Of a stretch of 56,667 nucleotides of DNA, positions 8,392-17,242 are shown one piece after another. The stretch's first letter is position 1. Every line of letters starts with the position of its first letter. The DNA comes from Anaerolineales bacterium (lineage in GTDB: Bacteria > Chloroflexota > Anaerolineae > Anaerolineales > DRMV01). The notes beneath the pieces are model-generated. The model ran no database searches and had not been told where the DNA came from. It saw only the letters and a program-made list of their open reading frames with translations. Position numbers and translations under genes: made by a program. The stretch spans positions 1 through 56,667 of the forward strand of contig JALVVL010000011.1 in assembly GCA_027023425.1 (NCBI GenBank), written 5' to 3'.

Positions 8392-9363
8392 TCATTTTGC
8401 TGTGGTAGGAGTTTGTTCGCTTTTCGCTTTTTCGGCGTTGAGGCTTCGTTTCACGCGCCGCACAATCAGTTTAATGGGAATACCTATCACAATGTAGAGC
8501 ACTACGGCGATCGGCAGGAAGTAAATCACCAGCCATATCAACAACGTGATCAGCATCTTGAAAGTTTTGATAAGGAATTCTACGGCTTTTGCCGCTTGAG
8601 CGCCCACATTCCATTTGCCGACCGATACTTTTGTAGTGCTTTCTTGCTCTAATTGGATGGTGATCGTGGCGAGGGCGGCAGCATGTTTCAAGTATTCTAT
8701 CCTGCCCTTGAGTTGCTCAATTTGGCCTTGGACTTGGTTGAGTTCACGGTAAACCGAGAGCACGTCTTTTGTGGTCTTGGCTTGCGCCATGATTTGTTGC
8801 AAGCGTTTTTCAGCCGCTTGCAGGTTGCGAAGGCGGGCGTTTAGGTCAATGTATTCTTTGCTCACATCTTTGCTTTGTGAAGAATACGACAGCACTTTCC
8901 CCATCTTTCGTAGTTGCTGGATTGTTGCGTCGTATTTCTGCGCAGGCACGCGGATAGTGATTGACCCGTAAGTGGTTGCGCCGCTTTCTTCGGCTTCGGT
9001 GCGCAAATTGGTAGAGGCTACGAAACCGCCCATTTTTACGGCAAGGGCGCTTATGGAATCGGCTGCGGCTTCAGGGTTTTTGACGCTGAGTTCCAATTGC
9101 GCTGTGCGCACAATCATGCGGTTGGGGTTTTCGGCCAGCGCAGTGCTATCTTCGTCGCCGCTTTCGTTGGAAAGCGCCACCGGCTCGCTTGGGAAACTTC
9201 CGTCGCTTTCGGCAGGGCGCGCGGGCACCAATAGCGCCCTTTCGTCCATTGCTTTGGGCGCTGGGGGCAAACTCCCTTCTCCTCCTACTTTACCGGCTTT
9301 GCCACAACCCACCAGCAAAATCGCGGCTAAGATGATGCTCATGTACCAAAGAGTTCTCTTCAT
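8392..9363 (-). CDS. DUF4349 lipoprotein
   Basis: A 323-residue predicted membrane lipoprotein of unknown role. The signal peptide ends in the lipobox LVGC (Cys20). The domain from about residue 85 follows the DUF4349 pattern: RTAQLELSVKN, then a long coiled coil (about 165-225, rich in QLKGRIEYLK-type heptads), then a hydrophobic C-terminal helix (LITLLIWLVIYFLPIAVVLY) and a basic tail. This family occurs widely in Firmicutes and Chloroflexota, and no reaction is known. The start is supported by a ribosome site close to the ATG. The upstream gap is filled by repeats. Confidence 0.88.
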   Translation of the reverse strand: MKRTLWYMSIILAAILLVGCGKAGKVGGEGSLPPAPKAMDERALLVPARPAESDGSFPSEPVALSNESGDEDSTALAENPNRMIVRTAQLELSVKNPEAAADSISALAVKMGGFVASTNLRTEAEESGATTYGSITIRVPAQKYDATIQQLRKMGKVLSYSSQSKDVSKEYIDLNARLRNLQAAEKRLQQIMAQAKTTKDVLSVYRELNQVQGQIEQLKGRIEYLKHAAALATITIQLEQESTTKVSVGKWNVGAQAAKAVEFLIKTFKMLITLLIWLVIYFLPIAVVLYIVIGIPIKLIVRRVKRSLNAEKAKSEQTPTTAK

Positions 9364-9461
9364 TTTTTTTTGCTCCTTTGGGTGCAGTTTTTGTGGTGGG
9401 CTTTAGACGCCCTGAACCGAGGAATTGTTCCCGCTTTGTGGCGTTGCTTGTTTGCCTAATG

Positions 9462-9622
9462 GTAATTACCTACGCGAGCGTGAGTGCAGTATGCCATCTT
9501 GGGACTTGCTTTTCCTAAAAAGTCGCCGTAGGGCGACTTCGCAGCCAGTGGGTGCAGTTTCAACCGCCGCCGGAGAACCACAGAAAGCACAGGAATAACC
9601 CCAGAAAACACAGAAAGGCGTA
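9462..9622. repeat. Family C copy 2 with a short family D tail
   Basis: Begins GGTAATTA, CTACGCGAGCGTG, as at 2138, then the AGTCGCCGTAGGGCGACT palindrome (9521-9538), then CAGTTTCAACCGCCGCC. It runs into the family D words ACCACAGAAAGCACAGGAA and CAGAAAACACAGAAAGG. Confidence 0.65.
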
Positions 9623-9639
9623 GGCACGAGGCAATGTCC

Positions 9640-9880
9640 TTTGCGTGTCATTGCGAGCCCCGAAGGGGCGAAGCAATCCCCTCTTCGGTGAGCGGGAGAT
9701 TGCTTCGGCGTTGCTCTGGAAGGCGGCAAGTCGCCGTAGGGCGACTTCGGAGGCAGTGGGGGCAGTTTCAACTGCTGCCGGAGAACCATAGAAAGCACAG
9801 AAATACCCCAGAAAACACAGAAAGGTGTTATAGGCACGAGGCAATGACACCATCACGATATTTTTCGTCGGATAGAGTCT
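9640..9880. mobile_element. Family B element, copy 1, interrupted by a family C repeat
   Basis: The left side carries GTCATTGCGAGCCCCG and GGGGCGAAGCAATCCC. The right end (about 9835-9880) reads CAATGACACCATCACGA, then ATATTTTTCG and GGATAGAGTC, the inverse of the left end of copy 2 at 12190. A C-type palindrome block (9728-9780) and D words (9782-9826) lie in between. The whole 600-bp gap between 9364 and 9961 is repeat-derived, with no gene seen. Confidence 0.55.
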
Positions 9881-9961
9881 AAAATTTTGGTTTTTGGCCT
9901 TTGTTTGAGATTGCTGTATAATGAGAAAGGCTTACTCTCTGTTTCGGATTTGGAGGGCAAT

Positions 9962-10999
9962 ATGGATTACCAAGATGTTTTGACGCGTGGTGCTAAGGTG
10001 CTATGGCGGCAAAAGGCGCTTTGGCCTTTTGGTTTGCTCGCCGCGTTGGGCGGCGGAATGGGGTATCGGCATTTTCGCTTGCCATCGTTTAGGCATTTTG
10101 CGCCAACACATGGTACTGTTTCTCCTTTCCCGTTTGGTAAGGGTATGCTCTCCCCGTATAACCAGCCTCTTGCCCAACCGTGGCCTCTGATGGGGCAAAA
10201 TCATGTGCCACATGTGCCACATGCGACGGCGGGGCTAATTTTGGCTGCAGTAGCGGTGGCGCTGGTTGTGTTGATTGGAGCGTTGATAGCCCTTGCCGCG
10301 CACAGCCTCGGCATGCCTGCGGTTGTGCTTGGCATACAAAAGGATATGGAAACAGGCGGACGGCCGCTGTCTGTAGGCGAGGTTTACGCCGCCGCTAAGC
10401 CTTATTTCTGGCGCATGGTTGGCTTTTCGGTGGTCTGGTTTGTAATATTTATGGTGCTGTTTATTTTCCTTATGTTACCTTACAGCGTTCTTTTTATCGG
10501 TGCTAATGGTAGATTGCTCGCAGTTCTCTTGTGCCTGATGCCGATTGTGGGTATCTTCTTTATTCTGATATGGCTGTTGTCCATACTTTTAGAGGTCTCT
10601 TTGCTGGCGTTGGTGCTTGAAGGCCGCAAAGTGTTCAATGCTTTGGAACGCGGTTGGCAACTTTACAAAGCGCATTTTTGGAAATGGGTGCTCGCGGGGT
10701 TGCTTTTGGAGGCTGTGCGTTTCGTTATTGGTCTGCTGCTGCTTTTGCCCGGCCTCGTGTTTGGAATTGGCAGTTTCGCCGCCATTTTTGCTTCGGTTTT
10801 GGCGCGGGATTTATCGTCCACAACTCGGCTCACCTTGGGAATTGGCGGCTTGTTGGCGTTGGCCGTATTTATAATTTTCGCGTGGCTCATATCTGCGGCT
10901 TTGGTAATCTACACGCAGGGAGGATGGGTTTCGGCTTACAACCAGTTGGTTGGCCAAAATTTTAGTGAAGGTGAGCCCGCAGTTTCCCCTGCCGACTGA
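9962..10999 (+). CDS. Multi-pass membrane protein, unknown function
   Basis: A 345-residue integral membrane protein from the ATG at 9962, which has GGAGGG a few bases upstream. An upstream in-frame ATG at 9887 lacks this and lies in repeat DNA. At least six hydrophobic segments are visible, among them AGLILAAVAVALVVLIGALIA split by short loops, IFMVLFIFLMLPYSVLF, the long stretch after LLCLMPIVGIFF, and the C-terminal LLALAVFIIFAWLI. The soluble motif LGIQKDMETGGRPLSVGEVY sits between helices. It resembles the DUF-type membrane proteins with repeated GxW/KxxK helices in Anaerolineae, with no known activity. It precedes the dGTPase-like gene by 10 bases, so the two are likely co-transcribed. 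Confidence 0.85.
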   Translation: MDYQDVLTRGAKVLWRQKALWPFGLLAALGGGMGYRHFRLPSFRHFAPTHGTVSPFPFGKGMLSPYNQPLAQPWPLMGQNHVPHVPHATAGLILAAVAVALVVLIGALIALAAHSLGMPAVVLGIQKDMETGGRPLSVGEVYAAAKPYFWRMVGFSVVWFVIFMVLFIFLMLPYSVLFIGANGRLLAVLLCLMPIVGIFFILIWLLSILLEVSLLALVLEGRKVFNALERGWQLYKAHFWKWVLAGLLLEAVRFVIGLLLLLPGLVFGIGSFAAIFASVLARDLSSTTRLTLGIGGLLALAVFIIFAWLISAALVIYTQGGWVSAYNQLVGQNFSEGEPAVSPAD

Positions 11000-11009
11000 G
11001 GAGGATGCG

Positions 11010-12161
11010 ATGCTTTTCACCCGTGAGAAATTGGAAGATTTGGAGGCGCAGGCGCTTGCCCCTTATGCCTGCAAGAGCAAGTTCACTAAGGGGCGCGCGT
11101 ATCCGGAGGACGAATCGGAATACCGCACTGCTTTTCAGCGCGACCGCGACCGCATTTTGCACACCACTGCTTTCCGCCGGTTGGAATACAAAACGCAGGT
11201 GTTCATCAACTACGAAGGCGACTACTACCGCACGCGCCTGACTCACACCCTTGAAGTTGCCCAAATTGGGCGGACGATAGCGCGCGCCCTCGGCGCTAAC
11301 GAGGATTTGGTTGAGGCGATTTGCTTGGCGCATGACCTCGGCCATCCGCCTTTTGGGCACGCGGGCGAGGGTGTGCTCAACAATTTGCTCAAAGACCACG
11401 GCGGTTTCAACCACAACCACCAATCCTTCCGCATTGTGACGGAATTGGAGCGCCGCTACCCGGATTTCCCGGGGCTAAATCTCACTTGGGAAGTGCGCGA
11501 GGGCATTGTCAAGCACGAAACCGAGTACGACGTTTCGGACGCGGCTGGCTACAACCCTGAACTGCGCGGTCATCTGGAGGCGCAAATTGCTAACGTTGCT
11601 GATGAATTAGCCTATACCGCCCACGACCTTGACGATGGCTTGCGCTCGGGGCTAATTACGCCGCGTATGCTTTCGGGTTTGGAATTGTGGGAGGTTATCC
11701 GTGAAAACATCGGATGGAAGACCGGCGAGTTTGATGAATTGACTCGCCACCGCGTTATCCGCAAATTAATCGGCTTGGAAGTTACCGATGTGGTACACAC
11801 CACTGCCGACACTTTGCGCCAAAGCGGAGTGCAGTCGGTTGAGGAACTGCAACGTTTGCCTTACAATGTCGTTGGCTTTAGCGAGCCGATGACGCGTCGC
11901 AACCGTGAACTCAAAGACTTCCTTTTCCACAACCTTTATAACCACTACCGCGTGGTCAGAATGGCAATGAAAGCCGAGGAAATCATCACGGCTTTGTTCA
12001 AAGCCTACACGCGCGAGCCAAAAGTCCTTCCCCCGCACATCAGGGGCTGGATTGAGGAACGGGGGCTTGAGCGCGCCGTAGGCGATTACATCGCAGGCAT
12101 GACCGACCGCTTCGCAATTGAGGAATACCAAAAACTGTTTGAGCCCCGAACCCGCCCGTGA
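11010..12161 (+). CDS. Deoxyguanosinetriphosphate triphosphohydrolase-like HD protein
   Basis: A dNTP triphosphohydrolase of the HD superfamily, expected to cleave dNTPs to deoxynucleoside and triphosphate. 383 residues. Metal ligands are visible as RLTHTLEVAQ (His) and ICLAHDLGHPPFGHAGE (His-Asp pair), with NHNHQSFRIV and a distal Asp in AYTAHDLDDG. The N-terminal RTAFQRDRDRILH and FRRLEYKTQVF match the dGTPase-like subfamily 2 found in many bacteria. Start at 11010 is chosen for AGGAGG 4-5 bases upstream. A longer frame from 10950 would overlap the preceding gene. Confidence 0.95.
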   Translation: MLFTREKLEDLEAQALAPYACKSKFTKGRAYPEDESEYRTAFQRDRDRILHTTAFRRLEYKTQVFINYEGDYYRTRLTHTLEVAQIGRTIARALGANEDLVEAICLAHDLGHPPFGHAGEGVLNNLLKDHGGFNHNHQSFRIVTELERRYPDFPGLNLTWEVREGIVKHETEYDVSDAAGYNPELRGHLEAQIANVADELAYTAHDLDDGLRSGLITPRMLSGLELWEVIRENIGWKTGEFDELTRHRVIRKLIGLEVTDVVHTTADTLRQSGVQSVEELQRLPYNVVGFSEPMTRRNRELKDFLFHNLYNHYRVVRMAMKAEEIITALFKAYTREPKVLPPHIRGWIEERGLERAVGDYIAGMTDRFAIEEYQKLFEPRTRP

Positions 12162-12189
12162 CGGTGGTAAAATAGCGCTTTGCACTAAG

Positions 12190-12331
12190 AATCTATCCGA
12201 AAAATATCGTGGCGGTGTCATTGCGAGCCCTGTAGGGGCGAAGCAATCCCCCTTTTGCTGGTCAGGAGACTGCTTAGGCGGCTCCGCCGCCTCGCAGTGA
12301 CACACCTACAAGGAATTTTCGGATAGGCTCT
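12190..12331 (+). mobile_element. Family B element, copy 2 (complete)
   Basis: About 141 bp bounded by CTATCCGAAAA at the left and TTTTCGGATAG at the right, an inverted terminal repeat. The core reads GTGTCATTGCGAGCCC, GGGGCGAAGCAATCCC, and CGCCTCGCAGTGACACAC. It sits directly between the dGTPase gene and greA. This uninterrupted copy is the reference for the broken copy at 51852. Confidence 0.8.
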
Positions 12332-12358
12332 AAGCAAAGTTTTTAGGAGGCAAGTTTT

Positions 12359-12832
12359 ATGGCAGAACGTCAGCACTATCTGACGCCCGAGGGTGCTAAA
12401 CGCCTTCGGGAGGAATTAGAGTTTCTCAAAACTACCAAACGGGCAGAACTGGCTAAGCGCCTGCGCGAAGCCATTCAGATGGGCGATTTGTCCGAAAATG
12501 CCGATTACATAGCCGCAAAGGAAGAGCAAGGTTTTTTGGAGGGACGGATTCAGGAAATTGAAGCCTTGCTCCGCAAAGCGACCATAATTGAAAACAATGG
12601 CCACAAGGAAAGGGTTGAAGTCGGCGCTACGGTGAAAGTGCAGGAAGGCAACTATCCACCTGAGGTTTACCGCATTGTTGGCCCGGCGGAGGCGAACCCG
12701 CGCACCGGTCACATTTCCCACGAATCGCCGCTCGGCAGAGCCCTGCTTGGGCGCACTGTGGGCGATGAAATCTCATTTGAAGCCCCGGGTGGCACTATCA
12801 AAATGAAAATTCTGGAGATTTCCTACGAATAG
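12359..12832 (+). CDS. greA: Transcription elongation factor GreA
   Basis: Binds the secondary channel of RNA polymerase and stimulates cleavage of backtracked transcripts. The 157-residue length is typical. The N-terminal coiled coil runs to about residue 75, and its tip carries the acidic pair in DLSENADY (GDLSENADYIAAKEEQ). The C-terminal FKBP-like domain includes SPLGRALLGRTVGDEISF. AGGAGG is close to the ATG. The gene stands between repeat blocks and so has its own leader. Confidence 0.97.
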   Translation: MAERQHYLTPEGAKRLREELEFLKTTKRAELAKRLREAIQMGDLSENADYIAAKEEQGFLEGRIQEIEALLRKATIIENNGHKERVEVGATVKVQEGNYPPEVYRIVGPAEANPRTGHISHESPLGRALLGRTVGDEISFEAPGGTIKMKILEISYE

Positions 12833-12835
12833 CCG

Positions 12836-13389
12836 GTGGATAATAACGCCAAGGGTGCCAAGGGTAACGCAGAGACGCAGAGGAAACAGAGACGCAGAGA
12901 GACGCAGAGAGACGCAGAGAGGTGCAGAGAGACGCAGAGAGGCGCAGAGAAAAAGCCACAGATTAGCGCAGATTTTTTTTCTGCGGAATCTGCGAAATCT
13001 GCGGTTTCAAAAATCAAATCGGTGCAAATCTGTGTCAATCAGTGGATAAAAACCACAGATTACACAGATTGGCACAGATTTTTTGCAGAATCTGCGAAAT
13101 CTGCGGTTTCAATCATCCAATCGGTGCAAATCTGTGTCAATCGGTGGATAGTAGCGCCAAGGGCGCCAAGGACACAGAGGACGCCAAGAAAAAAATTTCT
13201 GTGTTTTCTGTAGATTTCTGTGTCCTCTGTGGTTTTCTCCTTCAATCGGTGTAAATCTGTGTCAATCGGTGGATAAGCAACGCCAAGGACACAAAGGACG
13301 CCAAGAAGGTAACGCAGAGACGCAGAGACACGCAGAGAGCGCAAAGAAAAATTTCTGTGTTCTCTGTGGTTTGCGCTTTTGCTCCACTA
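12836..13389. repeat. Family D mosaic repeat block 1
   Basis: About 550 bp built from short words. ACGCAGAG repeats come first, then CACAGATT repeats (GATTACACAGATTGGCACAG), then AATCTGCG repeats, then CAATCGGTG / AATCTGTGTCAATCGGTG, then GCCAAGG words and the TTTCTGTGTT / TCCTCTGTGGTTT pair. Weak reading frames exist only because the words avoid stops. No gene is supported. Confidence 0.85.
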
Positions 13390-13519
13390 CGACGCAACGA
13401 CCTAACGCCCCAACGACCCAACGACGCAACGACCTAACGCCCCAACGCCCCAACGCCCCAACGACGTAACGACCTAAAACGACCTAACGACGTAACGACC
13501 TAACGACCTAACGCCCCCC
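13390..13519 (+). repeat. Octamer tandem array abutting the methyltransferase start
   Basis: Sixteen 8-bp units of the form CGNCNNAA (CGACCTAA, CGACGCAA, CGACGTAA, CGCCCCAA variants), with one two-base slip (extra AA) in the middle. The array ends on the base before the ATG at 13520, so it occupies the leader and any ribosome site position. A second, four-unit array of the same octamer lies at 17683-17714. Confidence 0.9.
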
Positions 13520-14419
13520 ATGTCCCACAATTTGCTTTCCGGCAATAAGATAGTTTTTGGCGATAACCTGCCCGTTTTGCGGCAAATTCCCGATGAGAGC
13601 ATTGACCTAATTTACATTGACCCGCCTTTCAACACCGGGAAGCGACAAAAGCGCGATCGTCTGCGCACCGTGCGCGATGAAAACGGCGATCGCGTTGGCT
13701 TTCAGGGCAAGCGCTACCGCACGGTTCGCCTCGGGAGCCTTGCTTTTGAGGATAGGTACGACGATTTCATCGCTTTTTTGGAGCCGCGCCTCGTTGAGGC
13801 TTACCGCATTCTGAAGCCCACCGGTAGTTTCTTTTTGCACATTGACTACCGCGAAGTCCACTACTGCAAAGTGCTGTTGGATGGGATTTTTGGGCGCGCC
13901 TCGTTTATGAACGAAATCATTTGGGCATACGATTACGGAGCGCGCACCAAAAAGCGCTGGCCGCCCAAGCACGATAACATCCTTTGGTATGCCAAAGACC
14001 CGGCGCATTACACCTTCAACTATGAGGCGATGGACCGGATCCCTTACATGGCGCCGGGGCTGGTTGGGAAAGAAAAGGCGGCGCGCGGCAAAACCCCCAC
14101 CGATGTTTGGTGGCACACCATTGTTAGCCCCAACGGCAAGGAGCGCACCGGCTACCCAACCCAAAAGCCGCTGGGCGTGCTGGAGCGCATTGTGAAAGTG
14201 CATTCTAACCCCGACGACCTGTTGTTGGATTTCTTTGCCGGAAGCGGTACATTGGGCGAAGCCGCCGCGAAGCACGGTCGGCGCTTTTTGCTGGTGGATA
14301 ACCACCCCGAGGCGGTCAAAATAATGCTAAAACGCTTAGCGCGCTACGGTGCTGAGTGTGTCTTGGGGGAAGGCGTTGTTGCCGATGAGGAAATAGCAAG
14401 TTTGTGTGCGAGCGGCTGA
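13520..14419 (+). CDS. Site-specific DNA methyltransferase, beta class, probably N6-adenine
   Basis: Transfers a methyl group from S-adenosylmethionine to an amino group in DNA. The catalytic motif DPPFNTG is at 34-40 and the SAM-binding motif FAGSGTLGEAA begins near 239. Catalytic before SAM motif is the beta arrangement, with the recognition region between them. DPPF favours adenine, although some N4-cytosine enzymes share it. 299 residues is in the normal range. No restriction endonuclease or specificity gene is adjacent, so it looks solitary. No Shine-Dalgarno is visible because the octamer array runs up to the ATG. Confidence 0.9.
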   Translation: MSHNLLSGNKIVFGDNLPVLRQIPDESIDLIYIDPPFNTGKRQKRDRLRTVRDENGDRVGFQGKRYRTVRLGSLAFEDRYDDFIAFLEPRLVEAYRILKPTGSFFLHIDYREVHYCKVLLDGIFGRASFMNEIIWAYDYGARTKKRWPPKHDNILWYAKDPAHYTFNYEAMDRIPYMAPGLVGKEKAARGKTPTDVWWHTIVSPNGKERTGYPTQKPLGVLERIVKVHSNPDDLLLDFFAGSGTLGEAAAKHGRRFLLVDNHPEAVKIMLKRLARYGAECVLGEGVVADEEIASLCASG

Positions 14420-14463
14420 CAAATCTTGCTTTGTGGCTCTTTTTTATGCTTTTGTACGGAGAG

Positions 14464-14514
14464 CACAGGGGGCACAGAGTTTTTTGTGTTCTCTGCGTCC
14501 CCTGTGCGAGAAGA
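14464..14514. terminator. Large imperfect inverted repeat between convergent genes
   Basis: GCACAGGGGGCACAGAG and CTCTGCGTCCCCTGTGC face each other across a short T-rich loop, between the ends of the methyltransferase and the oxidoreductase. The words belong to repeat family D, but the position and shape suit a bidirectional terminator. Confidence 0.55.
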
Positions 14515-14569
14515 CGAGCGGTTTTGTCAATCGGGTGAATTTCGTGCCCTAAAACGGGGGAGTAATCTT

Positions 14570-15910
14570 TTACGCCAACCCTGCTGCTTTGAGCATTTCT
14601 TCGTTGGTTGTGAAACGGAAGCCGGTGGTGCCGCGCTTTTCGGCCTCGCGCGCTTCCACTTCTAACAGCCGGTGCCACGCGGCTTTGTCGGCTATGGGCT
14701 TACCGAGGTTCTTGAGGTGCTCACCGAGCGCTCCGAGCGGCGAGGGGGCGTTGGCGGTTTCCTTCTCTGCAAGGTAATGCAAGACAGCCTCTGCCGCCAA
14801 TTCGCCATCTTTTCGCACCGCGCCGACCAAGCCGAAGTTGGCGCGCCGCGCCCAGCCTGCGAGGAATATCCCTTCAATGAACCGCATTTCTTGCGGGTTG
14901 TATGCTTCGTATGAGGTGTGGTGGACGGGGTAGCGTGGGCGTGGGGCTGTGGCAAACGAGTCGCGCCAAACGGGCAGGCCTATGCTGGGGTCGGCTTTGG
15001 TGCCTACGCAGTAGATGATCGTGTCGGCTTCCAGCGTGCGGAACGTCCCCAGTCCGTAGGGAATGGGGCGCTTGCCAACGGTGAATACAAGGTAGGTGTC
15101 TTCCACTTTTAGGCCTTTTACTCGCCCTTCCACATTAGTGAGCACTTCGTAGGGCAGCGAGAGGAAGCGGAAGGTGAAGCGCGTGGGCGAGCCTGTGGGC
15201 TCAGCATGGTGGTAGGCGCTGAGGATGAAAGCCCGCGAGCCTTCAAGGTTTTCACCGACTTCTTGTAACCGTTTGGCTATGCGTTTGGTCTCTTCCTCAA
15301 AATCATCCACGTCCAAATTTGCCGCAATGCGCATAAACTCCTTTTTGGCGAACTTTATCTCGCACGGGCCGCAGCGCGCCACGGCGGTTACGCTTTTCAC
15401 CTTGCGCTCGGTAACGAGGTAGGTTGCAATATCCACCATCACATTGCCGATGCCAATAAGCAAAACGCGATCGCCGATTTCGGGGGCTTGTTGGCTGTAA
15501 AGCGGTAACCCGTTGTAGTAGTAATAGATTTCCGACGCGTGGTAGGCGCCCTTGGCGTATTCGTTTGGGATGCCTATGCGGCGGGGGCTTTGTGAGCCCG
15601 TTGTTACCAGCAGGGCATCAAAGCCCATCGCTTGCAGGTGTTCCAGCGAAATATCCTTTCCTTCTCCCACGGCGACGTTGCCGAAGTAGTGAATCGCGGG
15701 ATGCTCCAATGCTTTGATGAATTGCTTCCTGAGGCCGGCTTTTAGCCTGTGTTTGCGGTGGTAAATGCCGTACTCGGCTAACCCACCGGGGCGGATGTGC
15801 TGATTGAGCAGGGCTACTTCAACACCTGCTTTTGCTAAAGCGCGCGCGGCAAAAATCCCTGCTGGGCCGGCGCCAATTACTGCCACGTGATGGTTGGGAT
15901 TTGTGGGCAT
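14570..15910 (-). CDS. Ferredoxin-NADP+ reductase, adrenodoxin-reductase/GltD-like
   Basis: A 446-residue FAD- and NAD(P)-binding oxidoreductase, predicted to move electrons between NAD(P)H and ferredoxin or a partner subunit in the cytosol. The FAD motif is GAGPAG at 12-17 with RPGGLAEYGI following. The second Rossmann motif reads GIGNVMVDIA near residue 150. ATYLV and VVGAVRKDGELAAE-like segments near the C-terminus match adrenodoxin-reductase-type proteins. The usual GGxxxxGI sequence is kept as GGLAEYGI. No iron-sulfur cysteine cluster is visible. It has no operon partner, so the electron partner is unknown. Confidence 0.85.
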   Translation of the reverse strand: MPTNPNHHVAVIGAGPAGIFAARALAKAGVEVALLNQHIRPGGLAEYGIYHRKHRLKAGLRKQFIKALEHPAIHYFGNVAVGEGKDISLEHLQAMGFDALLVTTGSQSPRRIGIPNEYAKGAYHASEIYYYYNGLPLYSQQAPEIGDRVLLIGIGNVMVDIATYLVTERKVKSVTAVARCGPCEIKFAKKEFMRIAANLDVDDFEEETKRIAKRLQEVGENLEGSRAFILSAYHHAEPTGSPTRFTFRFLSLPYEVLTNVEGRVKGLKVEDTYLVFTVGKRPIPYGLGTFRTLEADTIIYCVGTKADPSIGLPVWRDSFATAPRPRYPVHHTSYEAYNPQEMRFIEGIFLAGWARRANFGLVGAVRKDGELAAEAVLHYLAEKETANAPSPLGALGEHLKNLGKPIADKAAWHRLLEVEAREAEKRGTTGFRFTTNEEMLKAAGLA

Positions 15911-16023
15911 TCCACACCTCCATCTTGCCCTGATTCATTACTTCACTGGGCGCTAAAGCGGCGAAAGCGCCGGGCGGGTGGTGTGCCGCGGCGCTTTCGC
16001 ATCGTTTGGGGGAGGGGGCGTTG

Positions 16024-17079
16024 TTATGCCGTTTGTTCGTTTTCCTTAGGCCAAACCGATAGTTCAAGGGTTACGCGCTCAAAGTATTGATTTCCGCTTT
16101 CGTCTTCCCCGTAGGCCATATCGTTGACGCGGACAACCATGCGCAAGTGCTCGGTTTCCATGACAAACCTGCCATCTGGCTCTGCCATGATCGGGTCGCC
16201 CTTGGCCGCGAGCCTTTGCTGGGTTGCAGGGTCGTTGAAAGCCTTTTCGGTCATCAAAACTTTAGTAACGGTTTGGACGTCATTTTTGTCAAAGAGCCAT
16301 ACTTCCAAAGCCGTTGCTTTTTTGGGCTCGCCGAACCCTACGGTATCGGCTATGCTAACGCCGCATTCGCCGAGGAAGTCACCGTTTGGCGCATCTATGC
16401 TGTGGGAATCGTCGTAAAGGTCGTCCCCGTGCACGTAGGTGGTCATGATTTGGGCAATTGGGTCTTCCAGCCCTTCTTCGGAGAAATCAGTCGGCTTAGC
16501 GGCTGAGCGCAATGCCTCTGCGCGCTGAGCGGCTGTTGCTGGTTCTTTGGGGGTTTTGTGCTTCAATAGGTAGAATCCAATTGCAACGGCCACAAGCACC
16601 AGCACGCCCACCCCGCAAAGGAGCAATATTACTTGCATTGAAGAGCCTTTTTTGTGCCCGCTTACAGGCGGCTTCGTGGGGATAGGTTTTTTGCCTGCAG
16701 CGCTGGTTGCCGAAGGTTTGGCCGTGCTTTGAGTTTTTACGGCAGATTCAAAGGCTTTGATTTCTTGCGGGGTTATGCCTTTGGGCGGATACTTCTTCAG
16801 GGTGGCAAGCAAAGGCTCGGCATCAGGCCCGAGCGCTTCAAAGCGCCGTTGGGCGGCGGCGGCATCGTGGGTTTGAGCGTAGGCTTCTATCGCCATTACA
16901 AGATAATCTTGCTTGTAATCTTGGCGGAGGTGTTGCGGCGCGGCGTTAATCCAATGTACCGGCCAGAGCCACCAGCCCAGCACTACTAAGCCGATTACCA
17001 GCCCAACAAAAAACGATACTGCAAGGCCGATCAAGTTTTTCTTTTGTGAAATGTCGTTACGCATGGTTGTGTCTTCCAT
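16024..17079 (-). CDS. Membrane-anchored protein with shared N-terminal module (family member 1)
   Basis: 351 residues, function unknown. One membrane helix lies near residues 15-38 (rich in GLVIGLVVLGWW), followed by LRQDYKQDY and AYAQTHDAAAAQRRFEALG. The same layout occurs in the proteins at 38541-39401 and 39398-39757. A Pro/Thr/Lys linker and a second helix (about 147-168, VILLLCGVGVLVLVAVAI) come next. The C-terminal domain contains LGECGVSIADT and LRMVVRVNDM. Two helices make both termini cytoplasmic or both outside, and the orientation is uncertain. The ATG at 17079 has GGAGAGG upstream. Confidence 0.8.
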   Translation of the reverse strand: MEDTTMRNDISQKKNLIGLAVSFFVGLVIGLVVLGWWLWPVHWINAAPQHLRQDYKQDYLVMAIEAYAQTHDAAAAQRRFEALGPDAEPLLATLKKYPPKGITPQEIKAFESAVKTQSTAKPSATSAAGKKPIPTKPPVSGHKKGSSMQVILLLCGVGVLVLVAVAIGFYLLKHKTPKEPATAAQRAEALRSAAKPTDFSEEGLEDPIAQIMTTYVHGDDLYDDSHSIDAPNGDFLGECGVSIADTVGFGEPKKATALEVWLFDKNDVQTVTKVLMTEKAFNDPATQQRLAAKGDPIMAEPDGRFVMETEHLRMVVRVNDMAYGEDESGNQYFERVTLELSVWPKENEQTA

Positions 17080-17242
17080 GTCTACCTCTCCTTACTTTCA
17101 ATGAATCACTGCGCAGAGCATTGAACATATATTGATTGTAGCCCAACCTCGCTGAAAAGGCAAATTTTATCGCTTTATGTGTTGCCTTTTCACTGTTTGA
17201 TGGGCAATTTCATGCTGTGCAAGGTTGATGCCAACAGTGCTT

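Noticed and set aside
12836-13256. Short reading frames in the family D blocks (for example 125 codons from 12836)
   Set aside because: They follow repeat words lacking stop codons, and the same peptides recur at every D block on both strands.
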